The translations under genes and the position numbers were made by a program. From positions 186,001-250,000 of the forward strand of contig CAZDWC010000003.1 in the NCBI GenBank assembly GCA_964509075.1: a stretch of 64,000 nucleotides of DNA, given 5' to 3'. This document shows positions 25,874-34,338 of the stretch, piece by piece; position 1 is the stretch's first letter; each line of letters opens with the position of its first letter. Under the pieces are notes generated by a model. That model saw only the letters and a program-made list of their open reading frames with translations, was not told where the DNA came from and ran no database searches. This DNA comes from UBA7239 sp964509075. GTDB taxonomy: Bacteria > Pseudomonadota > Gammaproteobacteria > Pseudomonadales > UBA7239.

Positions 25874-28273
25874 ATGGGCCAGGCATTTGAACTGCCGTTG
25901 TTACCCCTGCGTGATGTGGTTGTTTACCCGCACATGGTCATTCCGCTGTTTGTCGGGCGGGAAAAGTCGATCCGAGCCCTGGAGCAGGCGATGGCGACCG
26001 ACAAGCAAATCCTGCTGGTCGCGCAGCGCAATGCATCCGATGACGAACCTACTGTCGATGACATCTACAAGATCGGTACCATCGCCACGGTTCTGCAATT
26101 GCTGAAGTTGCCGGATGGCACGGTCAAGGTGCTGGTCGAAGGCGGCGCGCGTGCGCATATGCACAAGCTGCTGGACGAGGGTAGCCACTTCCGCGCCAAT
26201 ATTGAAAAGATTGCGGAAACACCATTGCCGCCAGCCGAGAGTGAGGCGCTGGTGCGGACCTTGATGAAACAGTTCGAGCAGTACGTCAGCTTCAGCAAGA
26301 AAATTCCGAATGAGGTGATGGGGTCTCTGGCGGCGATTGACAATGCCGGTCGCCTGACAGACACCATTGCTACCCACATGCCACTTGATCTCGGCCAGAA
26401 GCAGGAAATTCTGGAGATGGCAGAGGTGCGCGTACGCCTTGAGCATTTGCTCGGTGTGATGGAAGCGGAAATCGATTTGTTCCAGGTGGAAAAGCGAATT
26501 CGTGGACGCGTCAAGAAACAGATGGAGCGCAGTCAGCGAGAGTATTATCTCAATGAACAGATGAAGGCTATCCAGAAAGAGCTGGGTAATGCCGAATCCG
26601 TGAATGAGTTCGACGAAACCGAGAAGAAAATTGCCGATGCCGGCATGCCCAAAGAGGCGGAACAGAAAGTCCGTCACGAACTGGGTAAATTGAAAATGAT
26701 GTCGCCGATGTCGGCTGAAGCTTCCGTTGTGCGCAGCTTTATTGACTGGATGACATCCATGCCCTGGCGCAAGGCTACGCGTCTGCGTCATGACCTGAAA
26801 CGCGCGGAAGATATCCTCAATCGCGATCACTACGGACTGGAAGAAGTCAAAGAGCGCATTCTCGAATATCTTGCCGTGCAGCAACGCGTGAAAAAACTGC
26901 GTGGACCTGTGCTGTGTCTGGTGGGTCCTCCGGGTGTGGGCAAAACTTCACTGGGTGAATCGATCGCCAAAGCCACGAATCGCAAGTTTGTGCGTATGGC
27001 CTTGGGCGGTGTACGCGATGAGGCCGAGATTCGCGGCCACCGGCGTACCTATATCGGTTCGATGCCTGGCAAACTCTTGCAGAAACTCTCCAAGGCCGGC
27101 GTCAACAATCCGCTTTTCCTGCTGGACGAAATTGACAAGATGGGCATGGATCACCGCGGTGATCCGGCATCGGCATTGCTGGAAGTGCTCGACCCAGAAC
27201 AGAACCACAGTTTCAACGATCACTATCTGGAAGTGGATTACGACTTGTCGAACGTGATGTTTATCTGCACATCCAATTCGATGAATATTCCGGGGCCATT
27301 GCTGGATCGCATGGAAATTATCCGTATTCCCGGCTACACGGAAGACGAGAAACTGAATATTGCCAGACGCTATCTGTTGCCGAAGCAGTTCAAGCAGAAT
27401 GGTTTGCGCGACAGTGAATGCGAAGTGACGGAAGCAGCTATTCGCGATGTCGTGCGCTACTACACGCGCGAGGCCGGTGTGCGTGGCCTTGAACGCGAGA
27501 TTGCCAAGATTTGCCGAAAGGTGGTGAAGGGCAATGCCAAATCAGGTAAGAACCCGAAGGTAGTGATTACTGCAGATAATCTTGAAGAATTCTCCGGTGT
27601 TCGCAAGTTCAGTTACGGCCGTGCCGAAGACGAGAACAAGGTCGGGCAGGTGACAGGTCTGGCCTGGACGCAGGTAGGTGGTGAGTTACTGACCATCGAG
27701 TCGGCCGCGATCAAGGGCAAGGGAGCCATTATCAAGACTGGCTCACTCGGCGATGTGATGCAGGAATCGATTCAGGCGGCCCTGACCGTTGTGCGCAGTC
27801 GCTCGCAGATACTGGGTATACCCGCCAATTTCCACGAGAAGCATGATTTGCATATCCATGTGCCGGAAGGGGCGACTCCGAAGGACGGCCCCAGTGCCGG
27901 TATTGCCATGTGCACAGCCTTGGTTTCAGTACTGACCAATATTCCGGTGCGGGCTGACGTTGCGATGACTGGCGAAATCACCCTGCGCGGTCAGGTATTG
28001 CCGATTGGCGGCCTCAAGGAAAAACTGCTGGCGGCACACCGTGGCGGTATACGCACCGTGATCATCCCGCAGGAAAACGAGCGTGATCTCAAGGAAATTC
28101 CGGACAATATCAAGAACGAGTTGGTGATCAAGCCGGTTAAATGGATTGATGATGTTCTGGAAATTGCCTTGCAGCATATGCCGCAACCGCTCTCGGATGA
28201 ACAGTATCTGGGGGTGGCGGCAGATGAAAAGACAACCAGCAAGGATGAACCAGGTCGTATCAGCACACACTGA
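25874..28273 (+). CDS. lon: ATP-dependent protease Lon
   Basis: A 799-residue LonA protease (E. coli 784). Residues about 8-200 are the substrate-binding N domain (LPLLPLRDVVVYPHMVIPLFVG). The AAA+ domain has Walker A GPPGVGKTSLG at about 352 and Walker B FLLDEIDKM. The protease domain carries the catalytic dyad S674 (KDGPSAG) and K717 (GGLKEKLL). Lon degrades misfolded and regulatory proteins. GGGAG lies about nine bases before the ATG. It has a separate 200-bp upstream region after the clpX terminator. I did not find a convincing heat-shock sigma-32 promoter there. Confidence 0.98.
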   Translation: MGQAFELPLLPLRDVVVYPHMVIPLFVGREKSIRALEQAMATDKQILLVAQRNASDDEPTVDDIYKIGTIATVLQLLKLPDGTVKVLVEGGARAHMHKLLDEGSHFRANIEKIAETPLPPAESEALVRTLMKQFEQYVSFSKKIPNEVMGSLAAIDNAGRLTDTIATHMPLDLGQKQEILEMAEVRVRLEHLLGVMEAEIDLFQVEKRIRGRVKKQMERSQREYYLNEQMKAIQKELGNAESVNEFDETEKKIADAGMPKEAEQKVRHELGKLKMMSPMSAEASVVRSFIDWMTSMPWRKATRLRHDLKRAEDILNRDHYGLEEVKERILEYLAVQQRVKKLRGPVLCLVGPPGVGKTSLGESIAKATNRKFVRMALGGVRDEAEIRGHRRTYIGSMPGKLLQKLSKAGVNNPLFLLDEIDKMGMDHRGDPASALLEVLDPEQNHSFNDHYLEVDYDLSNVMFICTSNSMNIPGPLLDRMEIIRIPGYTEDEKLNIARRYLLPKQFKQNGLRDSECEVTEAAIRDVVRYYTREAGVRGLEREIAKICRKVVKGNAKSGKNPKVVITADNLEEFSGVRKFSYGRAEDENKVGQVTGLAWTQVGGELLTIESAAIKGKGAIIKTGSLGDVMQESIQAALTVVRSRSQILGIPANFHEKHDLHIHVPEGATPKDGPSAGIAMCTALVSVLTNIPVRADVAMTGEITLRGQVLPIGGLKEKLLAAHRGGIRTVIIPQENERDLKEIPDNIKNELVIKPVKWIDDVLEIALQHMPQPLSDEQYLGVAADEKTTSKDEPGRISTH

Positions 28274-28288
28274 TGCCAGACAAATGGG

Positions 28289-28315
28289 TGAAACGGCATT
28301 AAAACTGCCGTTTCA
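28289..28315 (+). terminator. Hairpin after lon, probable terminator
   Basis: A perfect ten-base stem (TGAAACGGCA/TGCCGTTTCA) with a seven-base loop, 16 bases after the lon stop. A T run is lacking, so termination may be partial or Rho-assisted. Confidence 0.65.
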
Positions 28316-28318
28316 TGC

Positions 28319-28347
28319 TTGACCCCCTGTCGATGCGGGAGTATAAA
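28319..28347 (+). promoter_or_regulatory. hupB: Sigma-70 promoter for hupB
   Basis: TTGACC (28319-28324), a spacer of exactly 17 bases and TATAAA (28342-28347). This is the best consensus promoter in the window. It starts just after the lon hairpin and leaves a leader of about 120 bases before the HU gene, fitting a highly expressed gene. Confidence 0.8.
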
Positions 28348-28474
28348 TCCGCCCTCGCGCAGACGCATGCGCCCAGCCCTGTTTTTACGGCTATTTTGCG
28401 CGAACAGCCCGGTGCCACCCAAACAGGCCCACCGAATACCGTTACACCAATGGAACAAGACCAAGGGGTTTTCC

Positions 28475-28747
28475 GTGAACAAGACTGAATTGATTGATGC
28501 TATTGCCGCCTCCGCAGACCTGCCCAAAGCTGCTGCAGGCCGTGCGCTGGATGCGGTAATTGAAAGCATTACCCAGGCTCTGAAGAACAATGATCAGGTG
28601 ACTTTGGTGGGTTTCGGTACTTTCGTCGTCAAAGAGCGCGCAGCCCGCACCGGTCGCAATCCGAAAACCGGCGAAACCATTGAAATCAAGGCCGCCAAGC
28701 AGCCTGGTTTCAAACCTGGCAAGGCGCTGAAAGACGCCGTAGCCTGA
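28475..28747 (+). CDS. hupB: DNA-binding protein HU-beta
   Basis: A 90-residue histone-like protein, the standard HU length. The start is GTG (MNKTELIDAIAASADL), chosen because AAGGGG lies just ahead and the family begins MNK. The diagnostic stretch VGFGTFVVKERAARTGRNP holds the DNA-contacting beta arms, followed by KPGKALKDAV. HU bends and packs DNA in the nucleoid. The lon-hupB-ppiD order is shared with E. coli. Confidence 0.97.
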   Translation: MNKTELIDAIAASADLPKAAAGRALDAVIESITQALKNNDQVTLVGFGTFVVKERAARTGRNPKTGETIEIKAAKQPGFKPGKALKDAVA

Positions 28748-28780
28748 GTGCAAGCCATCTGAAACCTCACGGGTTTCGAC

Positions 28781-28814
28781 AACAAAAGGCGCATCCCCGA
28801 TGCGCCTTTTTTGT
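28781..28814 (+). terminator. Rho-independent terminator after hupB
   Basis: AACAAAAGGCGCAT-CCCC-ATGCGCC followed by six T, 33 bases after the stop. The long perfect stem and T tract make it a strong terminator before ppiD. Confidence 0.93.
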
Positions 28815-28866
28815 TACCATACGCGGCTTGGTAAAAGTATAAAAACCGTTTAACAGTGGGGGATAC

Positions 28867-30783
28867 ATGCTGGAGTTCATACGGGAAAAGATGCAGGGTG
28901 TGTTTGCCACTGTCATCGTGGGTTTCTTTTGCGCAGCGTTTGCCCTGTGGGGTGTTGAAAGAATGTTCAGCGGTGGTGGTGGTGCCAATGCAGTGGCGAC
29001 TGTCAATGGCGAAGATATCTATGAGCCGGATGTGGCGCAGGCGATCAAGGTTTTGCGCCAACAGTACATGAAAATGCTTGGCGGTCAGGTCGATGCCAAC
29101 TTTCTGAATGACAAGATGTTGCGTAATCCGGCACTGGAGTCTTTGATTGGCAGGAAATTACTGGAGTCGCAGATTGCAGAGATGAATATGAAAGTTGGCC
29201 GTCAGACGGTTGACCAGAGTATTGTTCGCGATCCGCTTTTCACTCGCGATGGCAAGACATTTGATCCCGAATTCTACAAGGAGAAGCTGCGTGATGCCGG
29301 TATCACGGCTGCAGCCTACCAGAAACAGTTGCGGCAGCAACTTGCCTTGGGGCATTTGCAGAATGGCGTTGCAGAAAGCGCTTTTGTCACCGATGCGCAG
29401 ATCCAGCTTTTAGCGCGTTTGCAGGCACAGAAACGCAGTTTCGATTACATTCGTTTTCCTTTGCAGCAACTGGTTGATACCACACAAGTCAATGATGATG
29501 CGGTATCACAGTATTACGATAATCATCCCAATGATTTTCTCAGCGAAGAAAAAGTTGCCATCGAATATCTGGAGCTGAACAAGGATGAACTGGCCAAGAG
29601 TATTCCCCTGGACGAGGCTGAAGTGAAAGCGGCCTATGATGCAGAAGCTGCTGCATTCAAACCGGTAGTCGAGCGACATGCTGCTCATATCCTGGTTGAA
29701 GCCAAGGAGGATGGTTCACAGCAGGCGGTGCTCGACAAGATCCGCAAGCGCCTGCAAGAAGGCGCCGATTTCGCCGTCCTGGCCAAGGAGTTTTCATCCG
29801 ATACGGGTTCGGCAGCCCAGGGTGGGGATGTCGGTTTCACTTCCGGCGAAACGTTTGTGCCGGAGTTTGAACAGGCTCTGGCAGCATTGCAGAAAGAGGG
29901 TGATATTTCCGATCCGGTCAAAACCGAATTCGGATATCACATCATCAAATTGCTGGGTGAGCGTCAGACACAGATGACCGCTTACGAAAAGCGCAAGCCT
30001 GATCTGGAGAAGCAGCTGCGCCAGGGCAAAGTGGACGGTATTTTCAGCGAGAAATTCGACAAGCTCGGTGAGAGTACCTATAGCGCAGGTGATTTGACCT
30101 CGCCTGCACAGGAACTGGGTCTCACCGTGCAGAAATCTGCAGCCTTTGGCAAACGGGGTGGCGCAGGTATCGCCGCTCAGCAAAAAGTTATTGAAACTGC
30201 TTTTTCTGCAGATCTTATCGATTCCGGCAAGAACAGTCAGGTGATTGAATTGTCTGCAGGACGTGCCGTGGTTCTGCGTGTTGTCGAGCATCAAGTCCCA
30301 AAAGTGCGTGAGTTGGCGGAGGTCAAGCCGACGATTGTCGACAAGCTCAAGCGTGAGCAGGCGGCGGCAGTCCTGCAACAGAAAGCACAGGATTTGAAAG
30401 CACGTGCACAGCAAGGCAGTGCTCTGCAGGCGATTGCACAGGAAGAAAAGTTGCGGGTGGTTTCTGCTGCAGCGAAGAATCGTACTGCTGGTGGTGATGA
30501 AGCGGCTTTGTTGCCTGCAGTCTTCAAGCTGCCGAAACCTGTTGCCGGTCAGGCGGTTGTTGATGCAGTTCAACTCGATAATGGTGATTGGGCGGTAGTG
30601 CGTCTTACGGCTGTAGACGAGGTCGATATCGCAACAGACAGTGCAGAGTACAAGGCTGCGAGTCAACGTCTGTCGGAGTCGGCAGGTAATGCCGAGTTCT
30701 CGGCGTTCCAGCAGCAATTGCAGCGTAACGCAAAAATCACGCGCCGTGACGATGCGGCATCGCAGGCTCCAGCTTCCCCCTGA
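28867..30783 (+). CDS. ppiD: Periplasmic folding chaperone PpiD
   Basis: A 638-residue membrane-anchored chaperone (E. coli 623). A short cytoplasmic start (MLEFIREKMQG) precedes one TM helix at about residues 12-34. The SurA_N-like chaperone region follows, and a parvulin PPIase domain covers about 265-360 (ERHAAHILVEAKEDG, LAKEFSSDTGSAAQGGDVGF, VKTEFGYHIIKLL). In this last domain the core parvulin segments are intact. PpiD works near SecYEG on proteins leaving the translocon. TGGGGG provides the ribosome site. The kinase gene begins 16 bases after its stop. Confidence 0.96.
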   Translation: MLEFIREKMQGVFATVIVGFFCAAFALWGVERMFSGGGGANAVATVNGEDIYEPDVAQAIKVLRQQYMKMLGGQVDANFLNDKMLRNPALESLIGRKLLESQIAEMNMKVGRQTVDQSIVRDPLFTRDGKTFDPEFYKEKLRDAGITAAAYQKQLRQQLALGHLQNGVAESAFVTDAQIQLLARLQAQKRSFDYIRFPLQQLVDTTQVNDDAVSQYYDNHPNDFLSEEKVAIEYLELNKDELAKSIPLDEAEVKAAYDAEAAAFKPVVERHAAHILVEAKEDGSQQAVLDKIRKRLQEGADFAVLAKEFSSDTGSAAQGGDVGFTSGETFVPEFEQALAALQKEGDISDPVKTEFGYHIIKLLGERQTQMTAYEKRKPDLEKQLRQGKVDGIFSEKFDKLGESTYSAGDLTSPAQELGLTVQKSAAFGKRGGAGIAAQQKVIETAFSADLIDSGKNSQVIELSAGRAVVLRVVEHQVPKVRELAEVKPTIVDKLKREQAAAVLQQKAQDLKARAQQGSALQAIAQEEKLRVVSAAAKNRTAGGDEAALLPAVFKLPKPVAGQAVVDAVQLDNGDWAVVRLTAVDEVDIATDSAEYKAASQRLSESAGNAEFSAFQQQLQRNAKITRRDDAASQAPASP

Positions 30784-30799
30784 TGCCGGAATACTGGTT

Positions 30800-33118
30800 T
30801 TGAAGTCACTGCAGATCGCACAGTCGCGCGGTTTGCGCCGTATCGCAGCTGCACTGGATGTGCGGGTGCTGTTGCTGGTGGTTTGCGTGATTTGGTTGTC
30901 GGGATCGGTTGGCAATCTGCCTGTGGTTCAGGCGGTGGATCGTCTGTTATTTCGCCTCGGCGGTATTGTGCTGCGCGAAAACGTTGATACCCGTGACTAT
31001 GTGCGGATTGATGTACCAACTGCCGAAATGCAGCGTTTCATGCACGATCCGGTCAGTGCAACTGCACTGTTGTCTGTGATGGAGCAGGTGCAGCAAGCGT
31101 TCACCCATGGCACGGCTTTGGTGCTGGATGCGCCTTTATGGCGTGAATATGCTGCGCAGAACTTTTTGCTCACACATTGGCATGAAATTTCAGCCGGCAC
31201 AGAACCTGAAACCGAGCAGGCCATTGGTAGCATCGCTGCGCGTATGCGCGTATTTGTGTCAATGCAGGCCAGCGATCGCAATCTTCTGGCGGTGGTTGAA
31301 AAACCGGATCGGCAAGGTCCTGACTGGCGACAATTACTGCAAGCGCCAGGCAGCTGGCGCGACCTGTTGCGAGACACCTTGCCTAAAGCCTCGATTGTTT
31401 ATGGTGCGTCATCGGTTCAGGCAAATTTCCAGCGCTTGGCTCTTCCGGATAACCTTGAGCGCCCTCTGCTCTGGCAGGTGGGATCGCAAGTAAAGGCCGA
31501 TGCCCGACTTGAATTGTTCATGCGTCAGAGAGGGCTGAATAATCCTGAGTGGATGCCGGACAGCGGTATACAGTTGCGCGATCACCTGTTGCGAACATCA
31601 GCCAACTCCGGGATTTATCCGCGCTACTCCGTAAGCAATATTGCCTTGCCGCTACAGCATTATTCGCTCGCGCAATTATCCTCGCAGGATGTCAGGCGTC
31701 TGTTGCACGAAAAGACGGTCGTGATCGCTGAAGAAAACAATATTGCTGCAGATGATCTGCTTTACAGTGTCATTAGTCTCGCCGGCGGATATTACGTTAC
31801 ATCACCGGATTGGCTGCCCCTGTTGCATGCAGCATTGGTGCTGGTGTTGGCCATATTTTTCCTGTTGGTGCCTTATTGCAGCTTGCGTCTCAGCACAACG
31901 CTGGTTGTGTTGCTGCTGGTTGCTTTGTTGGTAGCCCAGCAAATTTTTCTGTTGCTGCATCGCCTGTGGTTGCCGTCTGCCGAATATATGCTGGGGTTGC
32001 TGGCGGGTTATGTGACGATGCTGTTGTGGTGCCTGCGCCGTTGTTATTATCCGTTGCAGTTGGCAGCGCAGGAAAAACAGCCGCAGCAACGGTTTTCACC
32101 TGCGGGTGAAAATAATGATGCAAGGCCACATGGCAGATTTTCCTGGTTTGCCAATCTTTTCACTGCGCATCCTGCCGCGCGCGCATCGCGCATTGATCCA
32201 GCGCTGGATGTTGACGATACTCTGGTTGGCACCGCGCCGATGCAGGCAACAGTGCGCATGTCTGCAGCGCCAGCCAGAAAGCAGCGACAATTTCTCGGAC
32301 GTTATCAGGTGCAGCGTGAACTGGGTCGCGGTGCGATGGGTGTGGTATATCTGGGATTTGATCCCAAGATTGCCAGACAGGTTGCAATCAAGACGCTGCA
32401 TTACGATCAGTTTGACCATGGTGAGTTGCCGGCAGTCAAGGAACGGTTTTTCCGCGAGGCCGAGGCAGCCGGGCGTCTGCGCCATCCGAATATCGTTACC
32501 ATCTACGACGCGGGTGAGGAAGCTGATCTTGCCTATATTGCGATGGATTATGTCAGCGGTTCGTCACTCGCCGCGCATGTGCGCAAGGGGCAGTTGCTGG
32601 ATGTAGAGATGGTGTACTGGATCATGGCGCAGGTCGCAGATGCTGTGGACTATGCCAATAGTCAGGGAATCGTGCATCGCGACATCAAGCCCAGCAACAT
32701 TCTCTACGATGCCAAAACCCATGAAGTAAAAGTGGCGGACTTTGGTATTGCCCGCATCATGGATGGCTCTGCCACGCGCACCAAGACCGGGGATATTCTT
32801 GGTAGCCCTTTGTACATGGCGCCTGAACAATTGAAGGGAGAAGGTGTCAGTGCGCGTTCGGATGTTTTCAGCCTCGGGGTGACGTTTTACCAGTTGCTGA
32901 CCGGTGAATTGCCATTCAAGGGCGACAATCTTGCCAATCTTTCTTTCCAGATCGTGCAGGGGAAATACATGCCTGTGGATGAAGTGCGCCCCGACTTGCC
33001 GGACAGCGCCAGAAAAATTACCGCCAAGGCCATGCAGAAAAATCCTGATAACCGCTACGCGATGGCGGGTGAAATGGCGGATGCCTTGCAGCGCGCCCTC
33101 AGCAAAGAGTTTGCATGA
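30800..33118 (+). CDS. CHASE2-domain membrane Ser/Thr protein kinase
   Basis: About 772 residues from a TTG at 30800 (MKSLQIAQSRG); the open frame runs further upstream inside ppiD, so the start is uncertain. TM1 is at about residues 20-36. A long extracytoplasmic region of about 290 residues (CHASE2-like) leads to three closely spaced TM helices at about 335-410, the usual CHASE2 layout. A linker follows, then a Hanks-type kinase from about 500: GRGAMGVVYLG loop, VAIK lysine K531, HRDIKPSN with D628, DFGIAR and SPLYMAPEQL. The kinase thus sits on the cytoplasmic side and may answer an external cue. Its stop overlaps the PP2C start (ATGA). Context is kinase-phosphatase-FHA, a phosphothreonine signalling unit. 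Confidence 0.9.
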   Translation: MKSLQIAQSRGLRRIAAALDVRVLLLVVCVIWLSGSVGNLPVVQAVDRLLFRLGGIVLRENVDTRDYVRIDVPTAEMQRFMHDPVSATALLSVMEQVQQAFTHGTALVLDAPLWREYAAQNFLLTHWHEISAGTEPETEQAIGSIAARMRVFVSMQASDRNLLAVVEKPDRQGPDWRQLLQAPGSWRDLLRDTLPKASIVYGASSVQANFQRLALPDNLERPLLWQVGSQVKADARLELFMRQRGLNNPEWMPDSGIQLRDHLLRTSANSGIYPRYSVSNIALPLQHYSLAQLSSQDVRRLLHEKTVVIAEENNIAADDLLYSVISLAGGYYVTSPDWLPLLHAALVLVLAIFFLLVPYCSLRLSTTLVVLLLVALLVAQQIFLLLHRLWLPSAEYMLGLLAGYVTMLLWCLRRCYYPLQLAAQEKQPQQRFSPAGENNDARPHGRFSWFANLFTAHPAARASRIDPALDVDDTLVGTAPMQATVRMSAAPARKQRQFLGRYQVQRELGRGAMGVVYLGFDPKIARQVAIKTLHYDQFDHGELPAVKERFFREAEAAGRLRHPNIVTIYDAGEEADLAYIAMDYVSGSSLAAHVRKGQLLDVEMVYWIMAQVADAVDYANSQGIVHRDIKPSNILYDAKTHEVKVADFGIARIMDGSATRTKTGDILGSPLYMAPEQLKGEGVSARSDVFSLGVTFYQLLTGELPFKGDNLANLSFQIVQGKYMPVDEVRPDLPDSARKITAKAMQKNPDNRYAMAGEMADALQRALSKEFA

Positions 33119-33855
33119 TGCAGAAATCACAACGTGGCATTGCCGGCGTCAGCCATATCGGTTGTGTGCGTACTCGCAACGAAGACAGTATTTTTTATCA
33201 GCTGCATAGTGAGCATGCTTTTTTGCTTGCCGTGGTAGCCGATGGTATGGGCGGGCATGCCGGTGGCGCAGTCGCCAGCCAGCTGGCGGTGCAGGAATAT
33301 GCGCGCGCCTGGCAAGTTCTGGGTGAAAGCCCGGCAAGTCAGCAGTGGCTGTTTGACACCGCGCTTGAGGCCAATCGCCTGATACGCTTGCAGGCAGAAG
33401 CCGATCAACGATTGAAAGGCATGGGCACGACGTTGGTGTCACTGAGCTTGCGTGATGATCAGGTGCACATAGCGCATATTGGTGACTCGCGCTGTTACCA
33501 TTTTCGTGCTGGTGAGCTGGTTCAGCTTACACGTGATCATTCACTGGTACAGCGTATGGTGGATGAGGGGGCATTGACGGCTGCAGAAGCCGAACGCAGC
33601 CCCATGCGCAATTACCTTACACGCTCGCTGGGGTCACATGTGGATCCTTTGGTTGATTGTTGTTCCATCAACGTGCAAAGCGGTGATCGCCTGTTGCTGT
33701 GTTCAGACGGCTTGACCAACATGCTGTCGCACAGTGAAATAGCAGCTCTGCTGCAGGCAGCTGCAGAGGATGATGATACCTGCGCCAGCCTGCTTGATCT
33801 GGCTCTGGCGCGTGGTGCCAGCGACAACGTTTCTGTGATTGTCTGCACGGTTTGA
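33115..33855 (+). CDS. PP2C/PPM-family Ser/Thr protein phosphatase
   Basis: A 246-residue single-domain phosphatase (Stp1/PppA type). Metal-binding and catalytic segments are complete: RTRNEDS, VADGMGGHAGG, MGTTLVSL, HIGDSRCY, LTRDHSL, LLCSDGLTNML and GASDNVSVIV. It would remove phosphate from targets of the kinase it overlaps by four bases. No TM segment is seen, so it acts in the cytoplasm. A second ATG three bases downstream is an equally good start. Confidence 0.95.
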   Translation: MMQKSQRGIAGVSHIGCVRTRNEDSIFYQLHSEHAFLLAVVADGMGGHAGGAVASQLAVQEYARAWQVLGESPASQQWLFDTALEANRLIRLQAEADQRLKGMGTTLVSLSLRDDQVHIAHIGDSRCYHFRAGELVQLTRDHSLVQRMVDEGALTAAEAERSPMRNYLTRSLGSHVDPLVDCCSINVQSGDRLLLCSDGLTNMLSHSEIAALLQAAAEDDDTCASLLDLALARGASDNVSVIVCTV

Positions 33856-33913
33856 TCGCACGGCTTCTGTACAGTAGGCACCTATTACCAATTCAAATAC
33901 GACGGGGGAAGGT

Positions 33914-34273
33914 ATGGCATTGCTGGCACAACTGATTGACGGTGTCGTGGGCAACAAATTTACGCTGGACAAACAGCTGCATCACATCGGTCGTCACCCG
34001 AAAAATGACATCCTGCTGGATGATGTGGCAGTGAGTTCGCAGCATGCGGTGATCGAAGCGCGTGAAAACGGGTACTTCGAAGGTTACTGCGAATTTGTTC
34101 TCAAGGATCTTGGCAGTACCAACGGCACTTTTGTCAACGATGAGCGTATCGCCGAGCAGCGGCTGGCCAATGGTGATCTGGTGCGCATCGCCTGGAATAC
34201 CTTTCGTTTTATTGATGACAACGAAATGGATCTGGAAAAGACGGCGCAAATCCTGCAGACATCACGTTTTTAA
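33914..34273 (+). CDS. Small FHA-domain protein
   Basis: A 119-residue protein that is little more than one FHA domain. The phosphothreonine-binding residues are visible: GRHPKNDILL, SSQH and GSTNGTFVND. FHA domains bind pThr peptides, so this is the likely reader of the preceding kinase. GGGGGAAGG provides a strong ribosome site 58 bases after the phosphatase. It has no other domain, so its output partner is unknown. The pattern resembles PpkA-PppA-Fha of type VI secretion, but no secretion genes are nearby. Confidence 0.93.
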   Translation: MALLAQLIDGVVGNKFTLDKQLHHIGRHPKNDILLDDVAVSSQHAVIEARENGYFEGYCEFVLKDLGSTNGTFVNDERIAEQRLANGDLVRIAWNTFRFIDDNEMDLEKTAQILQTSRF

Positions 34274-34338
34274 GGTCGCTGTAAGGATCGAACGCATCCA
34301 AGGTGTGAGACGCTGGGGATAAGCACAAGGGGGCGACC

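Noticed and set aside
30641..30799. Kinase start inside ppiD
   Set aside because: The added residues overlap the ppiD 3' end and are rich in Arg/Ser/Cys as expected of an off-frame reading; the TTG at 30800 is placed right after the ppiD stop.
30800..34273. Part of a type VI secretion locus
   Set aside because: No tss, hcp or vgrG genes are nearby; neighbours are ppiD and comEC.
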